From: DMER64 sp964554535
GTDB taxonomy: Bacteria; Bacteroidota; Bacteroidia; Bacteroidales; UBA932
DNA length: 64,000 bases
Assembly: GCA_964554535.1 (NCBI GenBank)
Contig: CAZKPB010000011.1
Location: 1 to 64,000, forward strand
Reading direction: 5' to 3'
The notes under the pieces: generated by a model
The model's database searches: none
What the model was told of the DNA's origin: nothing
The model's input: the letters and a program-made list of their open reading frames with translations, nothing else
Shown here: piece after piece, positions 6,782 through 16,155 of the stretch
Layout: each line of letters opens with the position of its first letter
Numbering within the stretch: the first letter of the stretch is position 1
Made by a program: the position numbers and the translations under genes

Positions 6782-8035
6782 TTAGTCAATGGCTTTGTTC
6801 TGAATCTCGGTGCCCTTATAGGCTCCGGCGTCCAATTTCTTGCGGATGGCTTCAAAGGCATCCAACGTATAGTTGACGTGTTCCAGGGTGTGCATGGCCG
6901 TAGGAATAAGGCGGAACATGATTACGCCTTTGGGAACCACGGGGTACACCACAACCGAGCAGAAAATATGATAATTCTCCCTAAGGTCTACCAGAATGTT
7001 GGTGGCCTCGGGCAGTTCTCCCTTAATGAAAACGGGCGTTACGCAGGCTTGCGCCGCACCAATGTCAAAGCCTCTCTCACGCATACCGTTTTGCAGGGCG
7101 TGGGTGACTTTCCACAACTGTTCGCGGAACTCGGGGCGGTTGCGTACCATATCCAGACGTTTGAGCAGACCTTCCACCATAGCCATTGGCAGGCTCTTGG
7201 CATAGATCTGCGAACGCAGGTTGTAACGCAGGTAATTGATGATGTCTGCCGGCCCGGCTACAAATCCTCCAATACCGGCCATAGTCTTGGCAAAGGCGCC
7301 AAAGTACAGGTCCACCTGGTCCATCACGCCAAAATGCTCTGACGTACCACGGCCGTTGGGGCCCATAACGCCAAAACCGTGGGCGTCGTCAATGAGGATG
7401 CGGAAGTTGAATTTTTTCTTCAGGGACACAATCTTGTCCAGGAAACCCAGGGCACCGGTCATGCCGTATACCCCTTCCGTTACCAGCAGGATACCGCCAC
7501 CGCTTTCTGCCGTCAGACGAGTGGCGCGTTCCAGGGCGTGTTCGCATTTTTCCAGATTGTTGTGGGGGTATACAATGCGCTGTCCCATATGCAGCCTCAG
7601 GCCGTCCATAATGCAGGCGTGAGCCTCGGAATCATATACTACAATGTCACGGCGGGTAAGCAGGGCGTCAAGGGTCGAAATCATTCCCTGGTAGCCGAAG
7701 TTGAACAGGTAGGCGTCTTCTTTCTTTTCAAAGTCCGCCAGCTGGCGTTCCAGTTCTTCATGAAGGCTGGTGTGGCCGCTCATCATACGGGCGCCCATGG
7801 GGTAGGCAAGACCCCATTTGGCTGCCGCCTCGGCGTCGGCCTTGCGGACTTCGGGATGGTTGGCCAGTCCCAGATAGTTGTTGAATGTCCAGGCAAGTAC
7901 TTTCTTACCCTGAAACATCATATAGGGGTCAATAGGTCCTTCCAGTTTGGGGAACATAAAATAACCCTTAGCTTTTTTGCGGTATTGTCCCAGCGGGCCG
8001 CCTTCGTTTTGTGCTATTCTATCAAAAATATCCAT
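6782..8035 (-). CDS. SPT/AONS-family acyltransferase, probable cysteate fatty acyltransferase
   Basis: This 417-residue PLP-dependent alpha-oxoamine synthase condenses an acyl thioester with an amino acid. NNYLGLANHP, GARMMSGHTSLHEELE, IDDAHGFGVMG (aspartate/histidine pair at about 217-219) and the PLP lysine in GAFAKTMAGIGG (about K250) are typical. The FAKTMAGIGGF form is that of serine palmitoyltransferase and cysteate acyltransferase rather than BioF. The ATG at 8035 is preferred over an upstream TTG (8044). The gene follows gyrB by 25 bases and precedes the SDR. Together with the cysteate synthase nearby, cysteate is the likely amino-acid substrate, but serine cannot be excluded. Confidence 0.85.
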   Translation of the reverse strand: MDIFDRIAQNEGGPLGQYRKKAKGYFMFPKLEGPIDPYMMFQGKKVLAWTFNNYLGLANHPEVRKADAEAAAKWGLAYPMGARMMSGHTSLHEELERQLADFEKKEDAYLFNFGYQGMISTLDALLTRRDIVVYDSEAHACIMDGLRLHMGQRIVYPHNNLEKCEHALERATRLTAESGGGILLVTEGVYGMTGALGFLDKIVSLKKKFNFRILIDDAHGFGVMGPNGRGTSEHFGVMDQVDLYFGAFAKTMAGIGGFVAGPADIINYLRYNLRSQIYAKSLPMAMVEGLLKRLDMVRNRPEFREQLWKVTHALQNGMRERGFDIGAAQACVTPVFIKGELPEATNILVDLRENYHIFCSVVVYPVVPKGVIMFRLIPTAMHTLEHVNYTLDAFEAIRKKLDAGAYKGTEIQNKAID

Positions 8036-8060
8036 AGGTGGCAAGTATTATTTAAATATA

Positions 8061-10094
8061 TTATGCGTCAATGTTGGCGTATTTGGCGTGCTGCTCTATA
8101 AATTCGCGGCGGGGCGGCACATCGTCCCCCATAAGCATGGAGAAGATGCGGTCGGCCTCGGCCGCGTTTTCAATGGTGACCTGGCGCAAAATACGATGTT
8201 CGGGGTTCATGGTGGTGTCCCACAGTTGTACGGCGTCCATTTCTCCCAAACCTTTGTAGCGTTGTACAAATACGCCGGTTTCCCTGCCCTTGCCCATCTG
8301 GTCCACTGCCGCGCGGCGTTCTTCTTCCGTCCAGCAGTATTGCTGGTCTTTTCCTTTCTTGACCAGGTAGAGGGGAGGCGTGGCAATGTATACGTGACCG
8401 CCGCGGATAAGGTCCACCATATGGCGGAAGAAGAAGGTCAGCAACAGCGTGGCAATGTGGCTCCCGTCCACATCGGCATCGGTCATAATGATTACGCGGT
8501 GGTAGCGGAGCTTGGACAGGTTGAGTGCCTTGCTGTCTTCTTCGGTGCCCCGGGTCACCCCAAAGGCGGTGTATATGTTGCGGATTTCTTCGCTGTCAAA
8601 GATGCGGTGTTCCTGGGCTTTTTCCACGTTCAGGATTTTACCGCGCAGGGGCAGAATAGCCTGGAACGACCGGTCACGCCCCGTTTTGGCGGTACCACCG
8701 GCCGAGTCCCCTTCCACCAGGAAGATCTCACATTGTTCGGGATCGCGGTTGGAACAGTCGGCTAGTTTGCCCGGAAGCCCGGCTCCGGACATCACCGTTT
8801 TGCGCTGCACCATTTCGCGCGCTTTGCGGGCGGCGTGGCGTGCGGTGGCGGCCAGGATGACCTTTTCCACAATGATGTGGGCGTCTTTGGGGTTTTCTTC
8901 CAGGTAATTTTCCAGGGCGGTGCTCACGGCCTGCGATACGGCGGCCATCACTTCACTGTTACCCAACTTGGTCTTGGTCTGGCCTTCAAACTGAGGTTCG
9001 GCCACTTTGACGGAGAGTACGGCGGTAAGCCCTTCACGGAAGTCGGCCGGGTCAATCTCAAATTTCAGTTTGCTGAGCAGCCCGTTTTTATCTGCGTAAC
9101 TCTTAAGGGTTGAGGTGAGCCCGCGGCGGAACCCCGTAAGATGGGTTCCTCCTTCTATAGTATTGATATTGTTTACGTAAGAATGGATGTTTTCTGTAAA
9201 CCCGGTGTTGTATTGCATGGCCAGTTCAATGGGAATCCCGGTTTTCTGCGTTTCAAGGTAGATGGGGTTTTCCGTAAGTTTTTCACGGGTGCTGTCCAGA
9301 AAGGATACAAAGTCCTTCAAACCGGTTTCCGAGTAGTATTCCTCGCGGCGGAATCCGGTTTTGTCTTTGGGGGCTGCGGCTTCTTCAAGTGCCACCATTT
9401 CATCCCGGGCGGTATCTTCGTCGTCCACGTCTTCTTCCGAGAATTCACCGGGGGCCAGGGCCTCACGCCGGTCTTCCAGGGTCAGGCGAACGCCCTTGTT
9501 GAGGAAAGCCAGTTCCCTGAGTCGGGCGGCCAGAATGTCGTAATTAAAGACCCGACTTTGCTCAAAAATCTGATTGTCAGGTAAAAAGGTAATTACAGTC
9601 CCGGTGCGGTCGCTGGTGCCTATCTCGGTTACCGGAGCCACGGGGACGCCCCTGTGGTAGGTCTGCTGGAAAATTTTGCCATCTCTATAGATGGTGGCCA
9701 CCAGGGTTTCAGAAAGCGCATTTACGCACGATACCCCCACGCCGTGCAAACCACCGGATACTTTATAGGAATCTTTTGAAAATTTACCTCCCGCGTGGAG
9801 GATGGTCAGTACCACTTCCAATGCGGAACGGCCTTCCTTGGCGTGCATCCCGGTGGGGATACCGCGGCCGTTGTCGGTTACGGTCACGCTGCCGTCCGGA
9901 TTGATGATTACGTCTATGCGGTTGCAGTAGCCGGCCAGGGCCTCGTCAATGGAGTTGTCCACCACTTCATATACAAGGTGGTGTAACCCTCTGGAACTCA
10001 CGTCCCCAATATACATTGAGGGGCGTTTTCTAACGGCTTCCAGCCCTTCCAATACTTGGATACTCTCGGCTGAATATTGATTCTCGTTTGTCAC
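8061..10094 (-). CDS. gyrB: DNA gyrase subunit B
   Basis: This 677-residue type-II topoisomerase ATPase subunit has the GHKL ATPase with VVDNSIDEALAGY, DNGRGIP and the ATP-lid GGLHGVGVSCVNALS. The transducer follows, then the TOPRIM domain with FLVEGDSAGGTA, PLRGKILNVEKA and DADVDGSH, and a C-terminal GyrB tail with QRYKGLGEM. The acidic insertion near residues 215-235 (EEDVDDEDTARDE) is a local variation. A TATTTTTG -7 box lies upstream on the reverse strand at 10125-10118. The acyltransferase and SDR genes follow on the same strand, so they may partly depend on the gyrB promoter. ParE is the alternative, but the motifs and length favour GyrB. Confidence 0.93.
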   Translation of the reverse strand: MTNENQYSAESIQVLEGLEAVRKRPSMYIGDVSSRGLHHLVYEVVDNSIDEALAGYCNRIDVIINPDGSVTVTDNGRGIPTGMHAKEGRSALEVVLTILHAGGKFSKDSYKVSGGLHGVGVSCVNALSETLVATIYRDGKIFQQTYHRGVPVAPVTEIGTSDRTGTVITFLPDNQIFEQSRVFNYDILAARLRELAFLNKGVRLTLEDRREALAPGEFSEEDVDDEDTARDEMVALEEAAAPKDKTGFRREEYYSETGLKDFVSFLDSTREKLTENPIYLETQKTGIPIELAMQYNTGFTENIHSYVNNINTIEGGTHLTGFRRGLTSTLKSYADKNGLLSKLKFEIDPADFREGLTAVLSVKVAEPQFEGQTKTKLGNSEVMAAVSQAVSTALENYLEENPKDAHIIVEKVILAATARHAARKAREMVQRKTVMSGAGLPGKLADCSNRDPEQCEIFLVEGDSAGGTAKTGRDRSFQAILPLRGKILNVEKAQEHRIFDSEEIRNIYTAFGVTRGTEEDSKALNLSKLRYHRVIIMTDADVDGSHIATLLLTFFFRHMVDLIRGGHVYIATPPLYLVKKGKDQQYCWTEEERRAAVDQMGKGRETGVFVQRYKGLGEMDAVQLWDTTMNPEHRILRQVTIENAAEADRIFSMLMGDDVPPRREFIEQHAKYANIDA

Positions 10095-10149
10095 TTTTTT
10101 TGTACTTTATAAACGTACAAAAATAGTAAAAAAAGGGGAAGTAGCCTAA

Positions 10150-11802
10150 TTAAAATCTGACGGTGATTCCGGCTCCGGCCTGTATCCCCGGCCGGCGGTA
10201 AAATTGGTATATGCCAATGTTTTGGTTGAGCAGGTTGTCCCCGTACAGGAAGGCCGAGAAGTGGCGGTTGAAGACCCATTCGGCCTGTGCGCTCAGGTGG
10301 GTGCAGGCGGGCAACGGTTCCTGTGAGGTGGCCACGGAACTACGGTATTTTGCCTCCATACTGAGTACAATGCGTTCTCTCCAATTGTAACGCAAATGTG
10401 CAGCGGCTTCAAAACTGGGCTTGTAATAGGGGGGCAGGCTGCTGTCCATCACGTATTTGTACCAGTTGGCGCTCACATATCCCTCAAACGATTTGTTCTG
10501 GTAACCCAGCGATCCGCCAATGCCGTAACGAGTCTCGTTATCGTACACCAACCGGTACTGAACCGCAGTCTGGGGCAGGGTGGCGTCCAATCCGTCTCTC
10601 ACCCGGTCGTAGAAGTATTGGCGGTCGGTGTGGCGGTAAGCGACGTACACGCGGTAGTTGAACCGATCGGCCAGCGTGCCGTTGAACCCGGCCTCGGCCG
10701 TAAGCGGCGCGTAGGGCAGCAGTGAGGTGGTGTCGGCTGGACCCGTCAGCCACGGGTTTTCCCTAAGGCGTTCCTGGTACGAGTTGACTTCCTGCGATGC
10801 GTCCACTTGGGCGTACACCACCAGATTGTCGGGAATCAGCTGGAAGTGCGCTTTGGCCCAGGGATAGATTATAAACGTACTCTTGTCTTCGCGTTCCATA
10901 AGCAGGCTCAGGCGCGTCCCGCCCGAGAGCAGAAATCGTTCCCCGCTCCAGATTACGTGGGGCAGGAGCGAGGCAGACCCATGCGAGGCCGATTCGCCGT
11001 CGGTGGACCAGCGGTTGCTGACAAAACGGACTTTGCCTTCCAGATTGAACGACAGCGACCGGTGAAAATTGTAACCCGCCAGCGAATAGATGTCCAGCCG
11101 GTTTTCTCTCAGATTGTTGTCCAGCCCCGCCAGCGACAGGTTATTCTGTGCGTGGCGGTAACCCAGATCCAGCGCGTAATGCAATTCCCTGGCAGTGGTG
11201 TCGGTAGAATACAGGCCCAGGTGGCCTCCTCCGGCAAAATACCGCTGCTTGTCGGTGGCCGGAAGCACAAAGGTATGGTAAAGGCTTTCAAAGTCGGTCT
11301 CCATATATTGCACGTTCAGTTGGTTATGGTGTTCCAGCCGCAGAGAACCGATATTCGTCATCCGTTGTTGTTTCTCTTTTACTCCGTCCGTCACGGGCAG
11401 TTCTCCCCAAAACGAGCGGTGGCTTGCATTCAGACCTAAAAATGTCTGACGTCCCAGGGGGGCCTGGAGATGCAGGTCGCCTTCCGGCATAATGGGATAG
11501 GCCATTGCCAGGCGCACAAATCCGTGCTGTTTGGGCCGGTTTGTTTCCGGAGCCAGCGAGGCGCCGGGCAGCGGTGCAAATGCATACAGATTGTTTAACG
11601 GTTTGTCAAAAATGGAATATTGGAACGATGTGTTATAGGTGCGCAACGAGTCAGGCACTCTGGTCCCCAACAGCGGCTTGCTTACGTCCATGAGGTCGGC
11701 CTCGTACAGCCGTTCCACTTCAATGACGGGATTGATTTTGTTCTGCGCTGTCACCTGAATACAGAGCAGACAGCAACTCAGTGCTATTAAATGCTTATTC
11801 AT
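10150..11802 (-). CDS. Plug-less outer-membrane beta-barrel protein
   Basis: This is a predicted outer-membrane barrel of about 550 residues. The signal peptide MNKHLIALSCCLLCIQVTAQ starts at the ATG at 11802, which overlaps the stop of the upstream TPR gene by 8 bases (ATGAATAA); an ATG at 11814 is also possible. The mature protein shows many alternating aromatic strands (YNLVY, RYGIGGSLGYQ, FEGYVSANWYKYV) and ends in RPGIQAGAGITVRF with a terminal phenylalanine, the usual BAM signal. No N-terminal plug or carboxypeptidase-like domain is present, so it is not a standard TonB receptor. Tight coupling to the TPR protein suggests a joint envelope role. Confidence 0.75.
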   Translation of the reverse strand: MNKHLIALSCCLLCIQVTAQNKINPVIEVERLYEADLMDVSKPLLGTRVPDSLRTYNTSFQYSIFDKPLNNLYAFAPLPGASLAPETNRPKQHGFVRLAMAYPIMPEGDLHLQAPLGRQTFLGLNASHRSFWGELPVTDGVKEKQQRMTNIGSLRLEHHNQLNVQYMETDFESLYHTFVLPATDKQRYFAGGGHLGLYSTDTTARELHYALDLGYRHAQNNLSLAGLDNNLRENRLDIYSLAGYNFHRSLSFNLEGKVRFVSNRWSTDGESASHGSASLLPHVIWSGERFLLSGGTRLSLLMEREDKSTFIIYPWAKAHFQLIPDNLVVYAQVDASQEVNSYQERLRENPWLTGPADTTSLLPYAPLTAEAGFNGTLADRFNYRVYVAYRHTDRQYFYDRVRDGLDATLPQTAVQYRLVYDNETRYGIGGSLGYQNKSFEGYVSANWYKYVMDSSLPPYYKPSFEAAAHLRYNWRERIVLSMEAKYRSSVATSQEPLPACTHLSAQAEWVFNRHFSAFLYGDNLLNQNIGIYQFYRRPGIQAGAGITVRF

Positions 11803-14725
11803 TGTGTTCGTCACAGCGTTTCAGGCGGATGGCAACCAGTTGGGCAATGTCGTCGCTTTCCGCGGGTTTGTAATCTTTTTGCACGCTTTCATAGGTGGCA
11901 CGGGCCTGGACCCATTCGCCCCGCTCGGCAAAGATATCTCCCAGCAGCAGGTAGGCCTGGGCAATCCAGTAGTCCTGCGGCGTATCCGAGTCGGCAAAAT
12001 TGTAGATGAGCGTTTCCGAACGGTCAAAATCGCCACTGTCAAAGGCGTCCTTGCATAGCAGGAACGCGGCTTCGGCCCCTATGGCGTATTGCGGTTCGCG
12101 CGCCATTTCTTCCAGCAGCGGCAGGGCGGCCTGACGATCGCCCAATGCCAGATAGCTTTTGGCCGAGATGTACCGCGCATTGGCCTTGTCCTGGGCGTCA
12201 AAAGCCTCTCCGTCCAGGACCTTTTTGGCGTGCGATACGGCGTTGCGGTATTGCTTGTTCATGAAACAGGCCTGCATCAAACCGCGCTGGGCCTGGACCT
12301 TGTTGTTTTCCAACTGGGCAATCTGATTCAGACTCAGGTAGGCATCGGCCGCATCGGCATATTTTTCCATTTGGTACTGCAGGGTGGCGTAGTGCAGTGT
12401 GGCCAGCTCGGAGAAGGAACCCATCTGGGCTTCCATTACTTTGAGGTAGGCGTCGGCCGCTTCTTCCTGTTTATCCAGTTTGGATAGGCATTCGCCAAGG
12501 TAGAACCAGGCCGCGCTCCCCTGCGTGCTCTGGGGGTATTCGGCAATGAATTTGCGCAGGGCGGTCACGGCGGCGGCGTAGGTTCCCGCCAGGTAGAGCT
12601 GCTCGGCACTTGAGAAAATAAGTTGTTCCTTTTCCGTCGTGGTTTTGTCCGACGGGATGCCCAAGCTCTCCATGTATGCAAAGTAGCCCGCCGCGTTGTT
12701 CTGGCTCAGGTACAGGTTTTCTATTCCGGCCAGGGCGTTGGTGGCATCGGCCGAGTCGGGGTAGCGCGCCATCACTTCTTTATAATAGGTCATGGCCTGT
12801 TCCGGATGCTGGGTATTGATTTCTATCATTCCCAGTTCAACCAGCGCTTTGGCGTGATAGGCCTGCAGGTCGGGATTTTCCAGAATCTGACGGAAGTTTT
12901 CCTGTGCCAGGTCGTATTGGGTGGTCTGCACGTAGGTGCGTCCTTTTTCATACAGGGCGGCTCCAAAGAAACCCGAGGAAGGGTAGTCCTGCATCAGGCT
13001 GTCCAGCGTGGCCACTTTCAAATCTTTCTGATTGATGACGCCCTGCGCCATGGCAATCTGGTACAGCGCGTAGTCCGGATGGATGGTGCGGTTGTTCAGG
13101 GCCAGGGTGTAGGAGTCGGCGGCTTCCTGGTATTGGTGCTGTGCAAAGGCGCAATCTCCCAATCGGAGGTAGCTGTCGGCCATATAGCTCCGGTTAAGGC
13201 GTCCCAACTTCAGGTACCGGTTAAACCAGTCCGCTGCCGTGGTATAGTCCTGCTGTTTGAAATAGGCATACGCAATATTGAAGTGGCTGTTGCGGTATTT
13301 GTCGGGGTCGGATGCGGCGGTGCTGCGCCCTATGTATTGCTTCCAGAGGGTGATGGCGTTGGCGTACGATCCGCTGCGGTACAGGCACTCGGCCACCCAG
13401 TACGACTCTTTGGCCAGCGAAAAATAGGGCTCGGCCTTACGGTAACTCCCGGCCTGATACAGTTGCAAACCCCGCAGGTAGGCGGCGCGCACCAGATGTT
13501 CCTGATTCTGCACCGTAGGGTTTTTGATGGCTTGCAGGGCCTCAACCGCTCCGGCATAATCCTGGGTGAGGAAGCTGTGGGCGGCTATGTAGTTCTGCAA
13601 TTCATCCAGCTTGGGTGATTGGGGATAATGCTGGCGGTACGCGGAAATGGCCTGAATGTCTCCTCTTACGTCGTAGGACAGTTTGGCGTAATTGAAGGAT
13701 GCGTCTTCTTTGATGGCGGGGTCATAGTCCATGTTGCCCGCCTTTTGGAAGGCATCCAGCGCGTCAATCTTGTTTTTGAGTTCAATGTAGGCCTCTCCCA
13801 GATGGTACAGGGCGTTTTGCCCCAGGCTGTCCGACACGCCGGCCGCCAGAGAAAGCTGTTGCACGGATTGTTCGTAATTGCCCAGAACGTAATCCAGAAT
13901 ACCCGAGTAGTACCTGTCCGTGCGCGTCAGTTCTGTGGCCTGCTGCTGGTAGCGGTCAAAGAACGCCCGGGCTTCTTGCGTGCGTTGGAGCGCAAAGTAA
14001 GACTCGGAAAGAATCTTGGCCAGCGTGCCCCTGCTGTCGGGAAGTGCCACGGCATAAAGTGCTTCTCCCTGACGGATGACCTCTTCATATTGTTTCAGAT
14101 AGAAACGGCTTTGCAACAGATAGGCCCCGGCCAGAGGGGCGTATTTGGGCGACCGGCACAAAGGATCCAGCAGCGGAATGGCCTCTTCAAACTGTTGGTT
14201 GGAATAAAAGAGGTAGCCCGTATAGAACCGAGCCGCCTGCTTGTAGTCTTCTCCCGCGGGGCAGGTGAGTGTCTGTTGAAAATAGCGGAGGGCTTCCGTA
14301 TCCCGGTCCAGTTCGCGGTAGGCGTAGCCCATGCGGAAGTTGTACTGCGCCCTTTCTTTGCGGGGAAGTAGCCTTTCCCGTATCTTGCCGTAGGCCGCCA
14401 GCGCTTTCTCGTATTGGCTCTGCTGCATCAGCAGGTTGCCCAATTTCAAATAGACCTGCTGTTTGAGCGGGGCGGCAGGATAATCACGTTCCCATTGGGC
14501 GGCGTGCAGAGAGGCTCCGGGGTCTTCCATCCCGATTTCGCACAAAAGAATATAGGTTGCCACCGTAGCGCGGTCTGCCGCCTGGTCAGGTGCCAGGGAG
14601 CGGAACAGATAGGCTGCACTTACATATTGTCCTTGCTTGTATAGGTCTGCTGCTTCTTTAAACGAGCTTTGCCAGGGCGTCATCAAAAGCAGAAAACTTA
14701 CCAGTAGTTTTATCATAGTCCGCAA
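11795..14725 (-). CDS. Large periplasmic TPR-repeat protein
   Basis: This 976-residue protein has a signal peptide (MRTMIKLLVSFLLLMTPWQS) and then consists almost wholly of tetratricopeptide-like helix pairs. Recurring elements include KALAAYGKI, YLFRSLAP, AYRELDRDTEALRYFQQ, SYLRLGDCAFAQHQYQEAADSY and WFYLGECLSKLDKQEEAADAY. TPR arrays are protein-docking scaffolds; no enzyme domain is visible. It shares an operon with the outer-membrane barrel downstream, overlapping by 8 bases. A -7-like box (TATCTTTG, 14745-14738) lies upstream, divergent from ftsE. Confidence 0.85.
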   Translation of the reverse strand: MRTMIKLLVSFLLLMTPWQSSFKEAADLYKQGQYVSAAYLFRSLAPDQAADRATVATYILLCEIGMEDPGASLHAAQWERDYPAAPLKQQVYLKLGNLLMQQSQYEKALAAYGKIRERLLPRKERAQYNFRMGYAYRELDRDTEALRYFQQTLTCPAGEDYKQAARFYTGYLFYSNQQFEEAIPLLDPLCRSPKYAPLAGAYLLQSRFYLKQYEEVIRQGEALYAVALPDSRGTLAKILSESYFALQRTQEARAFFDRYQQQATELTRTDRYYSGILDYVLGNYEQSVQQLSLAAGVSDSLGQNALYHLGEAYIELKNKIDALDAFQKAGNMDYDPAIKEDASFNYAKLSYDVRGDIQAISAYRQHYPQSPKLDELQNYIAAHSFLTQDYAGAVEALQAIKNPTVQNQEHLVRAAYLRGLQLYQAGSYRKAEPYFSLAKESYWVAECLYRSGSYANAITLWKQYIGRSTAASDPDKYRNSHFNIAYAYFKQQDYTTAADWFNRYLKLGRLNRSYMADSYLRLGDCAFAQHQYQEAADSYTLALNNRTIHPDYALYQIAMAQGVINQKDLKVATLDSLMQDYPSSGFFGAALYEKGRTYVQTTQYDLAQENFRQILENPDLQAYHAKALVELGMIEINTQHPEQAMTYYKEVMARYPDSADATNALAGIENLYLSQNNAAGYFAYMESLGIPSDKTTTEKEQLIFSSAEQLYLAGTYAAAVTALRKFIAEYPQSTQGSAAWFYLGECLSKLDKQEEAADAYLKVMEAQMGSFSELATLHYATLQYQMEKYADAADAYLSLNQIAQLENNKVQAQRGLMQACFMNKQYRNAVSHAKKVLDGEAFDAQDKANARYISAKSYLALGDRQAALPLLEEMAREPQYAIGAEAAFLLCKDAFDSGDFDRSETLIYNFADSDTPQDYWIAQAYLLLGDIFAERGEWVQARATYESVQKDYKPAESDDIAQLVAIRLKRCDEHNE

Positions 14726-14737
14726 TATTTATAGTTG

Positions 14738-14778
14738 CAAAGATACCCTAATATAACGTCAAATTTACATTATCTTTG
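14738..14778. promoter_or_regulatory. Divergent -7 boxes between the TPR gene and ftsE
   Basis: TATCTTTG occurs on the forward strand at 14771-14778 (toward ftsE) and on the reverse strand at 14745-14738 (toward the TPR gene). Both match the Bacteroidota -7 consensus TAnnTTTG. Well-spaced -33 elements were not found, so these are partial promoter calls. Confidence 0.4.
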
Positions 14779-14815
14779 TACAAATTTACACCCAAGACAA
14801 TTCAACTATCATACC

Positions 14816-15520
14816 ATGCCATTGATTCAGCTTTCTGCCGTAGATATTGTAAAAGACACCAATCTGATTTTGTCCGGAGTGGATCTTGAACTGGATACCG
14901 GTGACTTCATATATCTGGTGGGCAGGGTGGGTAGCGGCAAGACCTCGCTCATCAAGACATTGATAGGCGAGTTCCCCGTGCACAAGGGAAAGGCCTGTGT
15001 GGCAGGCTTTGACTTGCTGAAGCTCAAACGGAAACAGATTCCTTACCTAAGGCGCAAGATAGGTGTGGTTTTTCAGGATTTTCAACTGTTGCAGGATCGG
15101 TCGGTGTACGATAATCTGGATTTTGTGTTGCGCGCCACCGGCTGGAAAACGGCCAATGACCGCAAGCGCCGCATAGAAGAGACCCTGCAGCGTGTGGGAA
15201 TGGTCCACAAGCAGCACAAATTGCCTTATCAGCTTTCCGGAGGTGAACAACAACGCGTTGCCATTGCCCGGGCATTGCTCAACAAGCCGGATATCATTCT
15301 GGCCGATGAGCCCACCGGCAATCTGGACAGCGATACCCAGAAGGAAATTATGGACCTGTTTATGGAAATTCACCGTACCCAACAGCCTGCTATGATTATG
15401 GTCACTCACAATCTTACTTTGTTGGAGCATTTTCCCCAGCGTATTTTCAAATGCGAGAGGGGAACGTTCCGTGAAGTGGCCGACAAGCAAGAGATAGATT
15501 TTTCCAATTTTATGGAGTAA
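14816..15520 (+). CDS. ftsE: Cell-division ABC transporter ATPase FtsE
   Basis: This ATPase of about 234 residues pairs with FtsX to activate peptidoglycan hydrolases at the septum. The Walker A motif is GRVGSGKT (36-43), the ABC signature LSGGEQQR (140-147) and the Walker B ILADEP with the following TGNLD; the switch is MVTHN. The TGNLDSDTQKEIM layout is that of the FtsE/LolD/MacB group. The start at 14816 is preferred because residues encoded upstream are not ABC-like and would cover the promoter region. ftsX is not in the window; nth follows after 2 bases. Confidence 0.85.
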   Translation: MPLIQLSAVDIVKDTNLILSGVDLELDTGDFIYLVGRVGSGKTSLIKTLIGEFPVHKGKACVAGFDLLKLKRKQIPYLRRKIGVVFQDFQLLQDRSVYDNLDFVLRATGWKTANDRKRRIEETLQRVGMVHKQHKLPYQLSGGEQQRVAIARALLNKPDIILADEPTGNLDSDTQKEIMDLFMEIHRTQQPAMIMVTHNLTLLEHFPQRIFKCERGTFREVADKQEIDFSNFME

Positions 15521-15522
15521 CC

Positions 15523-16155
15523 ATGAAACCGATAGACGGTATCATCAAATGGTTTGAAGAAAATCGGCCCAATCCGGTTTCCGAACTGCATTATGACAGT
15601 CCCTTTCAGTTGCTGGTGGCTGTAATGCTGTCCGCCCAATGTACCGACAAGAGGGTAAATCTTGTCACCGGGGCCTTGTTTGAAAGATTCCCTTCGGTCA
15701 GTGACCTGGCCCGTGCCTCTGCCGCTGAAGTGCTCCCGTATATCAAATCCGTCTCTTATCCCAACAGCAAGGCCAATCATTTGGTAGAAACCGCCCGGCA
15801 ACTTGTGGAGCGCTTCGGTGCGGAGGTGCCGTCTGATATTGACCAGTTGCAGACATTGCCCGGGGTGGGCCGCAAGACCGCCAATGTGGTGGCGTCGGTG
15901 GTGTACCATAAAAACGTCATTGCCGTCGATACACACGTGTTCCGTATAGCGCACCGTCTGGGGCTGTCAGATGGCAAAACCCCGCTGGCGGTAGAGAGGG
16001 ACCTCAACCGCTGTTTTCCCGAACCGCTGCGCGGCAAGGCCCATCACTGGCTCATTCTGCACGGACGCTATGTGTGCACCGCCCGCAACCCCCAATGCGC
16101 CGGTTGCGGACTAGCTCCCTATTGCCGTAAATATTTGGATGAAGCAAAATCTTAA
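15523..16155 (+). CDS. nth: Endonuclease III (DNA glycosylase/AP lyase)
   Basis: This 210-residue base-excision-repair enzyme removes oxidised pyrimidines and nicks the abasic site. The helix-hairpin-helix is LPGVGRKTANVV with catalytic K118, and the catalytic aspartate is D136 (IAVDTHVF). The C-terminal C-x6-C-x2-C-x5-C motif (CTARNPQCAGCGLAPYC) binds the [4Fe-4S] cluster. The length is standard. It starts 2 bases after ftsE and overlaps the 5' end of the xer gene by 17 bases. Confidence 0.95.
   Translation: MKPIDGIIKWFEENRPNPVSELHYDSPFQLLVAVMLSAQCTDKRVNLVTGALFERFPSVSDLARASAAEVLPYIKSVSYPNSKANHLVETARQLVERFGAEVPSDIDQLQTLPGVGRKTANVVASVVYHKNVIAVDTHVFRIAHRLGLSDGKTPLAVERDLNRCFPEPLRGKAHHWLILHGRYVCTARNPQCAGCGLAPYCRKYLDEAKS

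Noticed and set aside
12623..13618. 331-residue forward ORF opposite the TPR gene
   Set aside because: Shadow created by the codon bias of the TPR gene; Val/Gly/Phe-rich composition without domain.
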